Source of the DNA: Gammaproteobacteria bacterium | GTDB lineage: Bacteria; Pseudomonadota; Gammaproteobacteria; Enterobacterales; Neiellaceae | Direction of reading: 5' to 3' | Assembly (NCBI GenBank): GCA_017425245.1 | Contig: JAFOOX010000040.1 | Span: 1 to 64,000 of the forward strand | Length of the DNA stretch: 64,000 nucleotides | Part shown: in pieces, positions 19,401-28,094 of the stretch | How positions within the stretch are numbered: the first letter of the stretch is position 1 | Layout of the letters: each line of letters opens with the position of its first letter | Notes under the pieces: generated by a model | Seen by the model: the letters and a program-made list of their open reading frames with translations, nothing else | Told to the model about the DNA's origin: nothing | The model's database searches: none | Translations under genes and position numbers: made by a program

Positions 19401-19673
19401 GACCTGAAGGTTGAGAGTCTTGGTTTTGAGAACATTGCCACTGGTCGGAGTGGTGATGCCGGGATAGTCGGTGCGCGCCACCATGGGGGTGCTGGGGATC
19501 AATGGCTGCTGGCTAGCGCTAATGGCCGACCATTCGATATGGATCAGGTCGTCCTGTAGCAGTTGGACGGCGAGCGCATTGTTACCGTTGCTGATTCGAT
19601 ATGTGGAAGCGGCTTGGGCGCTCAGGCTGGCGGCGGCCACGACCATAAAAACGGGCAGGGTTGTTAGTTTCAC
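16437..19673 (-). CDS. Secreted glycoside hydrolase family 31 with C-terminal carbohydrate-binding-like domain
   Basis: Exported alpha-glycosidase or transglycosidase of 1078 residues. The start is GTG at 19673, because GAAGGAG lies seven bases before it and it begins a clean signal peptide (cleavage near S-A-Q-A, about residue 21). The catalytic barrel spans about 235-620. W-T-D-L-G-E-P carries the expected nucleophile Asp412. The position of the acid/base, normally Asp in W-T/S-G-D, reads W-S-G-E (Glu488). A GH31 beta-sandwich follows. After a Ser/Ala/Thr linker there is a Tyr-Leu-Arg-x-x-Met-Asn-Gly-Trp-Gly domain like those that bind starch in pullulanases. The substrate is unknown; starch-type glucans are a guess. 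Confidence 0.88.
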   Translation of the reverse strand: MKLTTLPVFMVVAAASLSAQAASTYRISNGNNALAVQLLQDDLIHIEWSAISASQQPLIPSTPMVARTDYPGITTPTSGNVLKTKTLNLQVDSASLCIDVSDIRKQPAFRLTRLCPADLASREMTLTFSRESFHHIYGLGQQHPAPGTIDGDWRGKTRTPGNNFGNALVAQGGGAVGNTQIPIAYMLGQGSQNYALFVDSPYAQTWDLSRDPYSVKAAGEALRVYLIGGESLPSLRSTYLDLTGRPPVPPKKAFGMWLSEYGFDNWQELEDKINSLRRNKFPVDGAFLDLQWFGGVTANSDNTKMGAMRWDNSNFANAEAKVKQLRDKNGLAIGLIEQPYIGRRLPEYLTLSTKGYLVRQCPYPCDPIYLQDNAWWGKGSMLDFTNREGADFWHDWRRESLVKAGINYHWTDLGEPTMFDTNGWYAGVAVGRGSANSHSAAHNLFNLLWSRSIAEGYKRNGHKSRSFQLSRSGTAGSQRYGVAMWSGEIGSDLSNLASHLNAQMHMSLSGIDYFGSDVGGFRREALKGDLNDTYTQWFAASAMLDIPLRPHVENLSNSNQSAPDKVGNLASNLANLRLRYELAPYYYSLAHMAWRNGEAVVSPLVYHFQSDPGTRALGSQKMIGKDLLVAVVAKANARDTMVYLPEGEWYDYHNDQRYKSAGEWIGPIPLYRDGIYRLPLFARQGAMIPSQYVDDQTLTVDGQKPNGTLESNLLLRIYPQDGKHKMTMIEDDGETTDYQKQESMETDIDVKQKDGRTELVIHNPRGRFNRMPVSRVNRVVLVTQAPINNVTLNGRPLPEMSSESALNNSESGWYKSPTRVLVKTPAIRISDVKAIDFIPASSSRVATSVSSSATAQTGATPTAPVVAGGTVIAALGQYASFAGGDASNQALIYSDGAYHATVQFKTGKQQFRIVSDDPTKQSFGYKDLVISAGLPHFPAADGSIGINVSTAGNYQLSLVSQGSKKPLLTITPATFTPGPTIYLRSNMNGWGVTEPLVQTGPNSYEWTGTLDGRVEYKLATQDYRGANFGGGRVLTTANSMTLGNRPGVGNAIIDVPPGNYRLSIHISGKEAVVRINPL

Positions 19674-19873
19674 AACAGGACTCCTTCGCAACACCCGGGA
19701 TGGTCTGCGTTTTCTTCGATTTTACTAGAAGGTGACTGCTGGACGCAGGAAAGGCGCTGAACGCCGCCGCAATCTTGAAGTACATCGCACTTTACACAAG
19801 CACTGTTGATGATCCGCGCCTTGTCCCTGTGTCACCATGTCAACCCATTGGCAACGTCGATGGATTAGCAAGA

Positions 19874-20296
19874 ATGAGACCAGTCTGCATCAGCCTGCTG
19901 CTGATGTCCTTATCTTTATCGGTATGGGCGGTGCCGTACGAGGGGCAGGTGATCGATCGCACCTTGGCCGTGTGTCTTGATCGTTCCTCCAGTGACAACA
20001 AGCGTCTGGACTGTCTCGATGGTGCACGTGATGACTGGGAGGAGTTGGTGGAAGACCTGACCGACAGTGTCGATGATGCGCTGGTGGCGCGTGGGCTAAC
20101 CGAACAGCGGCAATGGCATGCCAGGTTGGCGGCTCAGTGGCAGGGTTATAGAGCCGCCACTCTTGCCGGCATCAATGAAGCCTGTGGCCAGCGCTGCCTG
20201 CGTAACCAGCTGGAGACGGACCTGAGCCTGCTACGGACCAGGGCCAAGCGGCTGGATGCTGACTTGGCTGGGTTAGTTCCCGCCTCGGCACGATGA
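19874..20296 (+). CDS. Small secreted protein, LprI/DUF1311-like
   Basis: Predicted periplasmic protein of 140 residues with a signal peptide ending near V-W-A (residue 20). Four cysteines in two pairs (C-L-D...C-L-D near the start, C-G-Q-R-C near residue 108) and a W-x-x-Y-R helix recall the DUF1311/LprI lysozyme-inhibitor-like fold, but the match is loose. Helical and acidic. The ATG at 19874 directly precedes the signal peptide; the frame opens earlier without a leader-like sequence. It overlaps the frame of the next lipoprotein by only a few bases upstream of that gene's start, so the two are probably cotranscribed. Confidence 0.6.
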   Translation: MRPVCISLLLMSLSLSVWAVPYEGQVIDRTLAVCLDRSSSDNKRLDCLDGARDDWEELVEDLTDSVDDALVARGLTEQRQWHARLAAQWQGYRAATLAGINEACGQRCLRNQLETDLSLLRTRAKRLDADLAGLVPASAR

Positions 20297-20307
20297 TGGG
20301 AGCTTAC

Positions 20308-20700
20308 ATGGCCGGCACAGTTGAGTTGCCAGAAAACGCGACTTTCAGTCGTCAACGCTGGCTGCGCTGCCCGTTGTTGATTCTGGCACTGGCGGGTTGT
20401 GGCGGCGGAGGTGGTAGTGGCGAGCCGCCATCGCGGGAGGTGCCCGCACTGGAGTGGCAACTGCCCCAAGCGCGCATGGATGGTACCCCCATGGATGCTG
20501 CTGAGATTGCTGAAATCGAAATCTGGTATCAGCAGGAGGGAGGTGACAAGCCCCTGCTGTTGACTCTGGTGGCCGGGGATGCCACCCGCTACGTCCCGGA
20601 TGAATTGAGCGCGGGCCGTTATCGCTTTCATCTGGTCGCCATTGACATGAATTGGCTACGTAGCGAGCCTTCTGCCCAGCGGGAGCTGGTTGTGCCGTGA
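20308..20700 (+). CDS. Lipoprotein with a single fibronectin III-like module
   Basis: Predicted lipoprotein of 130 residues. The lipobox L-A-G-C ends at Cys31 and is followed by a flexible Gly/Ser stretch. One beta-sandwich module fills the rest, with L-E-W-Q-L-P, R-M-D-G-T near its start and G-R-Y-R-F-H-L-V-A-I-D near its end. I chose the ATG at 20308, which has GGGAG six bases upstream, over the ATGs at 20293/20296. The module is clearly related to the C-terminal part of the next gene. Function unknown; a surface or matrix role is suggested by the neighbours. Confidence 0.65.
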   Translation: MAGTVELPENATFSRQRWLRCPLLILALAGCGGGGGSGEPPSREVPALEWQLPQARMDGTPMDAAEIAEIEIWYQQEGGDKPLLLTLVAGDATRYVPDELSAGRYRFHLVAIDMNWLRSEPSAQRELVVP

Positions 20701-20846
20701 TCTGTTGCGCAAGGTCAAAGCGGATCAGCAGTTAGGGGTTGCTGTCGGGCGCTTAACTCGTTTAGCCTCTTGAGCCGCAAGATCTGCCGCGGTATGAGTG
20801 GGTCGGCGCTGCAACTTCCAACTTTTTTCCTTTGGAGTGCACACGG

Positions 20847-21791
20847 ATGTCGACAGAGATTACGACATTACCGCTCGCTACCGCGGTGCGCGGACTCTTG
20901 GCCGCGCTTTTGTTGTCGTTCACCTTGGCCGCCTGTGGCGGCAGTGGCGAGACAGAGCAGCCCTCCTTGCCTGCCGAGCAGGCACCCATCGATGCCCCGA
21001 GCGTTGATGGCGGCCAGACCGCAGTGGGCCAAGAACAACCTGCGGGTGAAACCGAGAGCGCTGCCCCGAATGATAGCTCGTCTACGACGGGTGGTCAGGT
21101 TGTGGCGGAAGAGCAATCCCCCTCGACGACAGGCCCGTCCATGCCCGGTGAGGGCTCCGATCCGGTTATCGCCGTTCCTGATGATGCGGCGTCTTCTGTA
21201 GTCGACATCGATACACCCTTGCAGGTGGTCGATGATCCCGGCACCTCAGCTGCGGGAGAGTTACCGACTGGTGACTTTGGTCCGGTACCTGGGGCGCCTG
21301 CGAGCGACAATCTCGACGAGCTGTTCGGCGATGAAACCGCGGGTAGCCGACGGGATGAAGAAGAGGTGGTCGACCTCGAAGAACCGCTCGTTATCGGCGG
21401 CGATCCGATTAGCGATCCTGAACCCGAGCTAATTGCCGAAAACCCCACGACACCAACCCCGGGCGATCTCGATGGATTGTTTGGCGATGGAACTGAGTCA
21501 GCAGGCATCGATCAGGATCAGAACCATTCCAGTTCCCGGGAGCTTCGTTGGGAGCTGCCATCCCAGCGCGTGGACGGTTCGCAGCTCAGTCGCCAGGAGG
21601 TCAAGGCGATTGAGTTGTGGGGCGGCAGGTCTGAACAGCAGCTGCAAAGATGGGCAACATTGCCGCCGGCGAGCCAGTCTTTCAGCTTGGCCGAGACTGC
21701 CAATGGGCTCTATCACTTCACACTGGTGACCGTCGATCAAGATGGTTTGCGCAGCGATCCTTCGGCCCCTGTGATCCGTGACCTGCGCTAA
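20847..21791 (+). CDS. Lipoprotein with long acidic linker and fibronectin III-like module
   Basis: Predicted lipoprotein of 314 residues. The lipobox L-A-A-C ends at Cys30. Residues about 35-230 are a low-complexity linker rich in Pro, Ser, Thr, Asp and Glu. It includes two L-D-x-L-F-G-D copies (N-L-D-E-L-F-G-D and D-L-D-G-L-F-G-D). The last 85 residues repeat the module of the previous gene (L-R-W-E-L-P, R-V-D-G-S, V-D-Q-D-G-L-R-S). GGAG lies nine bases before the ATG. The linker could let the module reach from the membrane through the periplasm or cell surface. Function unknown. Confidence 0.65.
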   Translation: MSTEITTLPLATAVRGLLAALLLSFTLAACGGSGETEQPSLPAEQAPIDAPSVDGGQTAVGQEQPAGETESAAPNDSSSTTGGQVVAEEQSPSTTGPSMPGEGSDPVIAVPDDAASSVVDIDTPLQVVDDPGTSAAGELPTGDFGPVPGAPASDNLDELFGDETAGSRRDEEEVVDLEEPLVIGGDPISDPEPELIAENPTTPTPGDLDGLFGDGTESAGIDQDQNHSSSRELRWELPSQRVDGSQLSRQEVKAIELWGGRSEQQLQRWATLPPASQSFSLAETANGLYHFTLVTVDQDGLRSDPSAPVIRDLR

Positions 21792-21847
21792 GCTGGTGGC
21801 GCTGACCTTAGCTACACTGCAGCCGAGGCACCCGTCGTTGGCCATTC

Positions 21848-22510
21848 ATGCACCCATTTCGCGCTCCACCGCTGCTGGCCATACTGCTGCTATTGCTGGC
21901 GACGGCACTGGCAGTAGCCGATTTGACCATCACCAGCGAGCTGCTGGCCAAGGTGGAGCAGCGTTATGGCGTTGCCGCCAGACAACGGCTCGGCGCGCTT
22001 CATAACGAATTGCAACAGCTTGGTAACAGCAGCACGCTGGTTCAGCTGAAGGCGGTCAATGCTCACTTCAACAGTTATATCTTCCGCTCCGATCAAGAGC
22101 AGTGGGGGCGCGTTGAATATTGGGCCACCCCCTTTGAACTGATGGCAGCAGGCGCCGGTGACTGCGAGGATTTTGCCATCGCCAAGTATTTCGCCCTGCG
22201 TAGTCTCGGTATCGATGACGACCATTTGCGGCTGATGTATGTAAGGGCGCGCACTGGCAATCTTAATCAGGCGCACATGGTGCTGGCCTACTATCCCCTT
22301 GCAGATGCCGAGCCTCTGGTGCTTGATAATCTGGTGCCAGAAATTTTGCCTGCCTCGGCCCGCAGTGATCTGCAGCCGGTTTACAGCTTTAACGGCCGCG
22401 GTTTGTGGCAGGCCAAGGCCCGTGGCCTCGGCAACAAGTTGGTTGATAGTGGCGAGGGCGGCGTGCCCCAGTGGCAGGATCTGCTCACGCGCATCGAGCG
22501 CGGCGAGTAG
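21848..22510 (+). CDS. lapG: LapG-type periplasmic cysteine protease
   Basis: Bacterial transglutaminase-like cysteine protease of 220 residues with a signal peptide (about 1-24). The catalytic triad is visible: Cys106 in G-A-G-D-C-E-D-F, His143 in N-Q-A-H-M-V and Asp160 in L-V-L-D-N. In Pseudomonas fluorescens LapG cleaves the N-terminus of the giant adhesin LapA unless it is held by LapD. lapD follows after 21 bases. No LapA-like adhesin is encoded in this window, so the target here is either elsewhere or different. Confidence 0.9.
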   Translation: MHPFRAPPLLAILLLLLATALAVADLTITSELLAKVEQRYGVAARQRLGALHNELQQLGNSSTLVQLKAVNAHFNSYIFRSDQEQWGRVEYWATPFELMAAGAGDCEDFAIAKYFALRSLGIDDDHLRLMYVRARTGNLNQAHMVLAYYPLADAEPLVLDNLVPEILPASARSDLQPVYSFNGRGLWQAKARGLGNKLVDSGEGGVPQWQDLLTRIERGE

Positions 22511-22531
22511 GCGTTTGGCATAGGAGAGAAC

Positions 22532-24463
22532 ATGACTTTTAAGTTCCGCGTCTTTCTGATTTTGGTGGTGGTGGTGGTGATCAGCGGCGGTTTGCATCTG
22601 CAGCAGCAACTGGAAAGCACCCGTAGCTATCTCGAATCACAGTTGGGGCAGAGTGCCCAAGACGCTGCTCACCACGTCGGCATGTGGTTGCAGGACCCGC
22701 TGGCCGCCGATGATCTAGTGCTGGTGGAGACGCGGTTGGCAGCCTTTTTCGATTCAGGTTACTACCAGACTGTGCGTCTCAGTCGCCTAGATGGCAGCGT
22801 ACTGTTTGAGCGACAAGCCACCCAGGCACTGGATAGTACCCCCGACTGGTTTGTAAGCCTGTGGCCTATCACGCCGGCGCTACAGAGCAGCGAAATCAGT
22901 GATGGCTGGCGCCGGATTGCGGTTATTGAAGTGCGTGGCAACGCTGGTTTGGCCTATGCCCACTTGTGGCGGGCGGCCTTAGACACCATCTCTACCACCA
23001 CTCTGGTTGCCTTTATGGCGCTGATGCTTGGGTTGTTCATGCTCACATGGGTGCTGCGGCCACTGCGGGAAATGGCGTTGCAGGCTGAAGCGATTGGGCG
23101 AGGCGAGTTTCCGCTGATCGCTGATGGTCATCGGCCGCCGGAATTTGCCGCTGTGGTTAATGCTATGAATCGTATGACCCAGACGGTGCAACGTACCTTT
23201 GCCAACCTCAGCCAGCAGGCGGAGCGTTTTCGCGAAGAGGCTTACCATGACGCTGAAACCGGTCTTGGTAACCGAAGATCGTTCGAGGCTGCGCTGGAGC
23301 GTGAGTTGCTTGATGATCAAAGTCCCAACGGTTCGTTGCTGCTCGTTAATCTGGTGCAATTGGAAGCCTGGCGTCAGCAGCGCGGTGGTGGTGCGGTAGT
23401 AGCAGCGATCCGTCAGGTGTCCGAACTGGTGGCAACCCTGGCACGCGACCAGCATGGGCGCGCGTTCCGTCCCAATATGGGGGAGTTTGCCGTCATCCTC
23501 GAACTGGATGATTGCGCCCGTCTTGAGGGTCTGGCGGATCAACTGGCGGCCCGTTGTGCGGCGGTACTGGGCGCCGATGATGTGGCGGTGGTGGGCACCA
23601 ACTACATCACCGGCGAACAGCGTGGTGCGGTGATGATGCGCCTTGACAGTGCTCTGCGGCACCGCGGTGACGGCCAGGGCGGGCGCATTGTGGCTGCTGG
23701 TGTACAGCGCACGGTCAGTGATGGCACTCCTAATCGGCGTGAGCAGATTCGGGCATTGCTGGCCGACGATCTGCTGTCGCTGCAGGCCCAACCGATTGTT
23801 CACCCTAAGGCCCGTTTGCACCCGCTGATGCACGAAGTGTTGTTGCGCTTTGCGGGTGGCGGAGAGGGACTAACTCTGGTCGATCTGTTATCAGAGGTGC
23901 ACCGTTTTGGTCTTGCCGCTGAGCTGGATCGCAGAGTCATCGGTATGGCCATGCAGCAGCTGACTACGCTAGCTGACAACGTCCGCCTAGCGATTAATCT
24001 GATGCCGGCATCCCTTGCCGATGATCAGTTTCTGGTGTGGCTTGATTCGACCTTGCAGCGTCAACCAATGCTGGCTCGCCGCTTGGCATTCGAGATTCCG
24101 GAAGTGGCGGTGGCACGCAGCAAGCCGCTGGTGATGCAATTGGCTCAAGTACTTGCAGCACACCATAGCGGGTTGACCATTGAACATGTTGGCGTGGCGG
24201 CAGCGCCCTTTATCTATCTGCGTGATCTTAAACCTCAGCAGATCAAGATTGATGGACGCTATCTGCGCGCGATTCCGGATGAGAAAGAAAAGTGGCAGTT
24301 TATCCGGGCGTTGATTCAGATGGGGCAGGGGTTGGGTATCGCTGTCTTTGCTGAGCAAGTTGAAAGCGAAGCGGAGCTGCTCGAGCTGGCGGCGCTGGGA
24401 ATTGACGGGGTGCAGGGGTACGGTGTCGCGCGACCAGCCCCGTTGGGGTCGGTGAATGAATGA
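22532..24463 (+). CDS. lapD: LapD-type c-di-GMP receptor with degenerate GGDEF and EAL domains
   Basis: Inner-membrane receptor of 643 residues. In order: membrane helix (about 5-22), periplasmic LapD/MoxY-type domain (about 25-150), second helix (about 152-176), HAMP (about 177-230), GGDEF (about 240-390) and EAL (about 405-640). The GGDEF signature has decayed to P-N-M-G-E-F (314-319) and the EAL triplet to E-V-L (435-437), so the protein should bind rather than make or cleave c-di-GMP. In the known system, c-di-GMP-bound LapD sequesters LapG through its periplasmic domain and so stabilises the adhesin. Confidence 0.9.
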   Translation: MTFKFRVFLILVVVVVISGGLHLQQQLESTRSYLESQLGQSAQDAAHHVGMWLQDPLAADDLVLVETRLAAFFDSGYYQTVRLSRLDGSVLFERQATQALDSTPDWFVSLWPITPALQSSEISDGWRRIAVIEVRGNAGLAYAHLWRAALDTISTTTLVAFMALMLGLFMLTWVLRPLREMALQAEAIGRGEFPLIADGHRPPEFAAVVNAMNRMTQTVQRTFANLSQQAERFREEAYHDAETGLGNRRSFEAALERELLDDQSPNGSLLLVNLVQLEAWRQQRGGGAVVAAIRQVSELVATLARDQHGRAFRPNMGEFAVILELDDCARLEGLADQLAARCAAVLGADDVAVVGTNYITGEQRGAVMMRLDSALRHRGDGQGGRIVAAGVQRTVSDGTPNRREQIRALLADDLLSLQAQPIVHPKARLHPLMHEVLLRFAGGGEGLTLVDLLSEVHRFGLAAELDRRVIGMAMQQLTTLADNVRLAINLMPASLADDQFLVWLDSTLQRQPMLARRLAFEIPEVAVARSKPLVMQLAQVLAAHHSGLTIEHVGVAAAPFIYLRDLKPQQIKIDGRYLRAIPDEKEKWQFIRALIQMGQGLGIAVFAEQVESEAELLELAALGIDGVQGYGVARPAPLGSVNE

Positions 24464-24557
24464 GGCTCCGTAGTGCAGGTCTCTAGCAGGTGGCGACAAT
24501 TCCGGGTGACAAGGTTAGGCTTTAGCCCATTTCGATGGGCGGCCGCAGGCGTTTGCC

Positions 24558-26591
24558 ATGACCTTGGGTGAAGTTGGCTACTGGCTGGCAACAGCAGCCT
24601 TTGTGCTGCTGACAGCTCTATTGTTCACTGCACCCCTTAACAACCTGTCGGCGCGTCTGATCCGAGTTTTTTCTGCCTGCGTGGCGATCTGGGCCTTGAT
24701 CAATGCGTTGATGTTGGGGACCACGCAGGGTTCCTTACCGCTGATTCTCGGCATCGAAATGTGGCGCAATCTTGCGCTGCAACTGGCATTGCTGGCGCTG
24801 CTACGCGGCTCCAGAAACTGGCGAGAGTTGCTGCGCGAACGCTTGCTGCAGCTGGCATTGCTGCTGTGGTTGTTACCACAACTGGCGCTGTTTCTGCCTC
24901 TCGGCGGCGCCGAGTGGTTGCGCGGTCTGGTGTTTGGTGGCCTGCTTGGCCAGACCTTGTTGACCTTGTTTCTGGTGGAGCAGAATTTCCGCCTGTTGCC
25001 TGATCATGCCCGTCGTCCCTTCCTGCCCTTCATGCTGGGTGTCGGCGCCGTGCTAGTGTTCGATTTTGTTCTCTATGCCGAAGGGTTGCTGTTGCTGCAA
25101 CTCAACGCCAACTTCTGGGATGCGCGAGGCTTTGTCTGGGCCGGCGCCATGCCAGCGCTGTTACTGACCACTCGTCGTTTACCCGGCTTGGCGGTGCGGG
25201 TGTTCGTATCACGTCAGGTGGTGTACCACTCAACGCTGCTGATGGCAGCTGGTGCCTACCTGTTGGTGATGGCCGGGGCTGGTTATTACATCCGTTATTT
25301 TGGCGGCGACTGGGGCCACGTGATGCAGATTGCCTTTATGGCTTTGGCATCCCTGCTGCTGGCCGCCATCTTCTTTTCAGATGCGTTCCGCCGGAAGGTA
25401 AAGGTGTTTATTTTCAAACACTTTTACGCAAATCGTTACGACTATCGGGTGGAGTGGTTGAAGCTCAACCGGCAGTTGCATGAACGTAAGGCCGATGAAG
25501 CCCTGCCATTGACAGTGCTACGGGCGATGGCCATGGTGGCCCATGCCCCCTGCGCCTTCCTCTACCAATGCCAGAGTGAGAAGATTAGCCAGACGGCAGC
25601 GTGGCCGGATGACTCGCCGGTGACCTTGGCGCATGACCAGTTAGCCGGGCTTTTTGCCTTTTGTGAAAGTGAGAGCTGGATTGTCGATGTGGGTGAATAT
25701 TCTCGCCATCGTCAGCGTTATGGAACCCTTAAACTCGATGTGGAGACCTGCCAGCAGTTAGGCGTTGCCTTGTGGGTCCCGGTTTATGAGGGGGAACGGG
25801 TTACCGGACTGTTCGCTTTGGGGCGGCATGCGGAAGACCCACCGATCAACTTCGAAGACCGCGATCTGCTCAACACCGTTTCCAGCCAGCTGGCCACCTA
25901 TCTGGCGCTGCAGCAGGCCAACGAGGCGCTGACCGAAGCCCGCCAGTTCGACGCCTTCAACCGGATGAGCGCTTTCTTGCTGCATGATCTCAAGAACATC
26001 GTTGCTCAGCTCAACCTAATTGTGATCAATGCTCGCAAGCACAAGCACAATCCAGAGTTCATTGATGACAGCCTTGAAACCTTGGCCAACGCGGTGGCTA
26101 AGATGCAGCGCATCATGCAGCAGCTGAAAAAAAGTGATGGCGCAGCGCTGGAAACCACCCATCTGGTGGACTTGGCCGATGTGATCGAGCTGGCTGTCAC
26201 TCGCCAGCAACAGCTGTCCCCTCTGCCTCAGCTGGTGCTCGGCGGGCGAGTGCTGGTGCGTGGTGACGGCGAGCGCCTGCAAGCGGTGCTGGCCAACCTG
26301 ATCCAAAATGCCCAAGAGGCCACAGCGGATGGCGGTGTTGTCAGGGTCAGCTTGAGCAGCAGTGATGGTTGGGCAGTGGTGACCGTGGAGGATGATGGGT
26401 GCGGTATGTCGGAGCAGTTTGTCCGTGAGCGCTTGTTTCGGCCGTTTGATACCACCAAGGGTAACGCCGGCATGGGCATTGGCGCTTATGAAGCTCGTCA
26501 GCTGATCCTGGCGCTCGGCGGCCAATTCGATGTTGCCAGCCGTGAAGGTGAGGGGACGCGGATCAGCTTGCGCCTGCCTGTGCAGGGCTGA
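24558..26591 (+). CDS. prsK: PrsK, histidine kinase of the XrtA/PEP-CTERM system
   Basis: Sensor kinase of 677 residues. About eight membrane helices fill 1-275, followed by a GAF domain (about 315-455). The phosphorylated His476 lies in F-L-L-H-D-L-K-N, and the ATPase domain has N-L-I-Q-N-A-Q-E-A and D-D-G-C-G-M. The architecture is that of PrsK, which accompanies exosortase A. It should phosphorylate PrsR, encoded 98 bases downstream. The signal sensed is unknown. A GCCCAT-TTCG-ATGGGC hairpin lies just upstream, between lapD and this gene. Confidence 0.92.
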   Translation: MTLGEVGYWLATAAFVLLTALLFTAPLNNLSARLIRVFSACVAIWALINALMLGTTQGSLPLILGIEMWRNLALQLALLALLRGSRNWRELLRERLLQLALLLWLLPQLALFLPLGGAEWLRGLVFGGLLGQTLLTLFLVEQNFRLLPDHARRPFLPFMLGVGAVLVFDFVLYAEGLLLLQLNANFWDARGFVWAGAMPALLLTTRRLPGLAVRVFVSRQVVYHSTLLMAAGAYLLVMAGAGYYIRYFGGDWGHVMQIAFMALASLLLAAIFFSDAFRRKVKVFIFKHFYANRYDYRVEWLKLNRQLHERKADEALPLTVLRAMAMVAHAPCAFLYQCQSEKISQTAAWPDDSPVTLAHDQLAGLFAFCESESWIVDVGEYSRHRQRYGTLKLDVETCQQLGVALWVPVYEGERVTGLFALGRHAEDPPINFEDRDLLNTVSSQLATYLALQQANEALTEARQFDAFNRMSAFLLHDLKNIVAQLNLIVINARKHKHNPEFIDDSLETLANAVAKMQRIMQQLKKSDGAALETTHLVDLADVIELAVTRQQQLSPLPQLVLGGRVLVRGDGERLQAVLANLIQNAQEATADGGVVRVSLSSSDGWAVVTVEDDGCGMSEQFVRERLFRPFDTTKGNAGMGIGAYEARQLILALGGQFDVASREGEGTRISLRLPVQG

Positions 26592-26689
26592 TCGCCTTCT
26601 GTCATACTAGGCGCCGGTTGTCAGCCGTTGTCCGTGGGTCTTCCTGACTTGCGGAGGCCGGCACTGAGCTACAGGGAGCGGTTGCGGGC

Positions 26690-28075
26690 GTGGCCATCAA
26701 AAAAGAACACTTGCTGATTGTCGATGACGATCCGGGAATCCAGAAGCAGCTGAAATGGAGCCTTGAAGGCTATGATCTCGTCTTTGCCGAAGATCGTGAG
26801 TCTGCGCTGGTCCAGTTGCGACGCTTTGAACCACCGGTAGTGACGCTGGATCTGGGGCTTCCCCCCGATCCGGCCAACGCCAGCGAAGGCTTGCGCACGC
26901 TGACCGAGATTCTGGCGCTGTCGCCCTCGACCAAAGTCATAGTGGTTACCGGCAACGACGACCGTGATTGTGCCTTGCGTGCCGTCGGCGAGGGTGCCTA
27001 CGACTACTACCAGAAGCCGATCGACCCTGATGTACTCAAAGTGATCATCGATCGCGCTTTCCACCTCTATCGGCTGGAGCAAGATAACCAGCGTTTGCTG
27101 GTCGGTCGTGGTGATGGCCCGCTGGCGGGCATCATCGGCAACAGCCCGCAGATGGTTAAACTGGGGCGGTTGGTTGAGCGTATCGCGCCAACTGAAGTGA
27201 CTGCTCTGCTGCTCGGCGAGAGCGGCACCGGCAAGGAACTGCTGGCCCGTGCAGTGCACAACCTGAGCCCGCGTCGCAATGCCGCGTACATCGCCATCAA
27301 TTGCGCCTCCATTCCAGAAAATCTGCTGGAGAGCGAGCTGTTCGGTTTCGAGAAGGGGGCCTTTACCGGCGCCATCAAGAAGACCAAGGGCAAGATTGAA
27401 TGTGCTCAGGGCGGTACCCTGTTCCTCGACGAGATCGGCGATATGCCGCTGCCGTTGCAGGCCAAGATCCTGCGCTTCCTGCAGGAGAAGACCATCGAGC
27501 CGGTGGGGGGGCGTACCGACATTCTGGTTGATGTGCGGGTGGTGTGCGCCACCAACCGTGACCTGCAGGCGATGGTCGCAGAGGGCAGCTTCCGCGAAGA
27601 TCTCTATTACCGCATCTCCGAAGTGACCCTCAATATCCCGCCGCTGCGCAAGCGTGATGGTGACGCCGTATTGCTGGCTCGCGCCTTCCTCACGGCCTAT
27701 GGCCGCGAGTTTGGCCGTAACCTGATTGGCTTTAATGAGGCGGCGCTGGCGGCCATCTGCAGTTACTCCTGGCCCGGCAACATCCGCGAGCTGCAAAACA
27801 AGGTCAAATCTGCCGTCATTCTGGCTGAAGGCAAGATGGTCACGGCAGAGGATCTGCAGCTTGACGGTGGCAATGTCGATGATCTGGCGTTCAACCTGCG
27901 GGCCGTACGCGAAGAGGCTGAAAAGCGGCTGATTACCCGGGTGCTGGCCTACACTGACGCCAATATCTCGCGCTCGGCAGAACTGCTTGGGGTAACCCGC
28001 CCGACGCTCTATGCGCTGATGGACAAGTACGCCATCATCGAAGAACGCAACCGTCGTCAGAACGTCACTGGCTAA
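26690..28075 (+). CDS. prsR: PrsR, sigma54-dependent response regulator of the XrtA system
   Basis: Enhancer-binding transcription factor of 461 residues. The receiver domain (about 1-125) has phospho-acceptor Asp54. The AAA+ domain (about 145-375) has Walker A G-E-S-G-T-G-K and the sigma54-contacting loop G-A-F-T-G-A (223-228). A Fis-type helix-turn-helix is at the end ([15 protein letters not shown]). The start is GTG at 26690 with AGGGAG upstream. It should activate sigma54 promoters of PEP-CTERM genes; a good candidate target is at 947-961 in this window. Confidence 0.92.
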   Translation: MAIKKEHLLIVDDDPGIQKQLKWSLEGYDLVFAEDRESALVQLRRFEPPVVTLDLGLPPDPANASEGLRTLTEILALSPSTKVIVVTGNDDRDCALRAVGEGAYDYYQKPIDPDVLKVIIDRAFHLYRLEQDNQRLLVGRGDGPLAGIIGNSPQMVKLGRLVERIAPTEVTALLLGESGTGKELLARAVHNLSPRRNAAYIAINCASIPENLLESELFGFEKGAFTGAIKKTKGKIECAQGGTLFLDEIGDMPLPLQAKILRFLQEKTIEPVGGRTDILVDVRVVCATNRDLQAMVAEGSFREDLYYRISEVTLNIPPLRKRDGDAVLLARAFLTAYGREFGRNLIGFNEAALAAICSYSWPGNIRELQNKVKSAVILAEGKMVTAEDLQLDGGNVDDLAFNLRAVREEAEKRLITRVLAYTDANISRSAELLGVTRPTLYALMDKYAIIEERNRRQNVTG

Positions 28076-28094
28076 CAGCAACAAGGAACGCGAC

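Noticed and set aside
24508-24550. GCCCAT-TTCG-ATGGGC hairpin between lapD and prsK as a terminator
   Set aside because: Stable tetraloop stem but no T run after it; more likely a processing or weak pause site.
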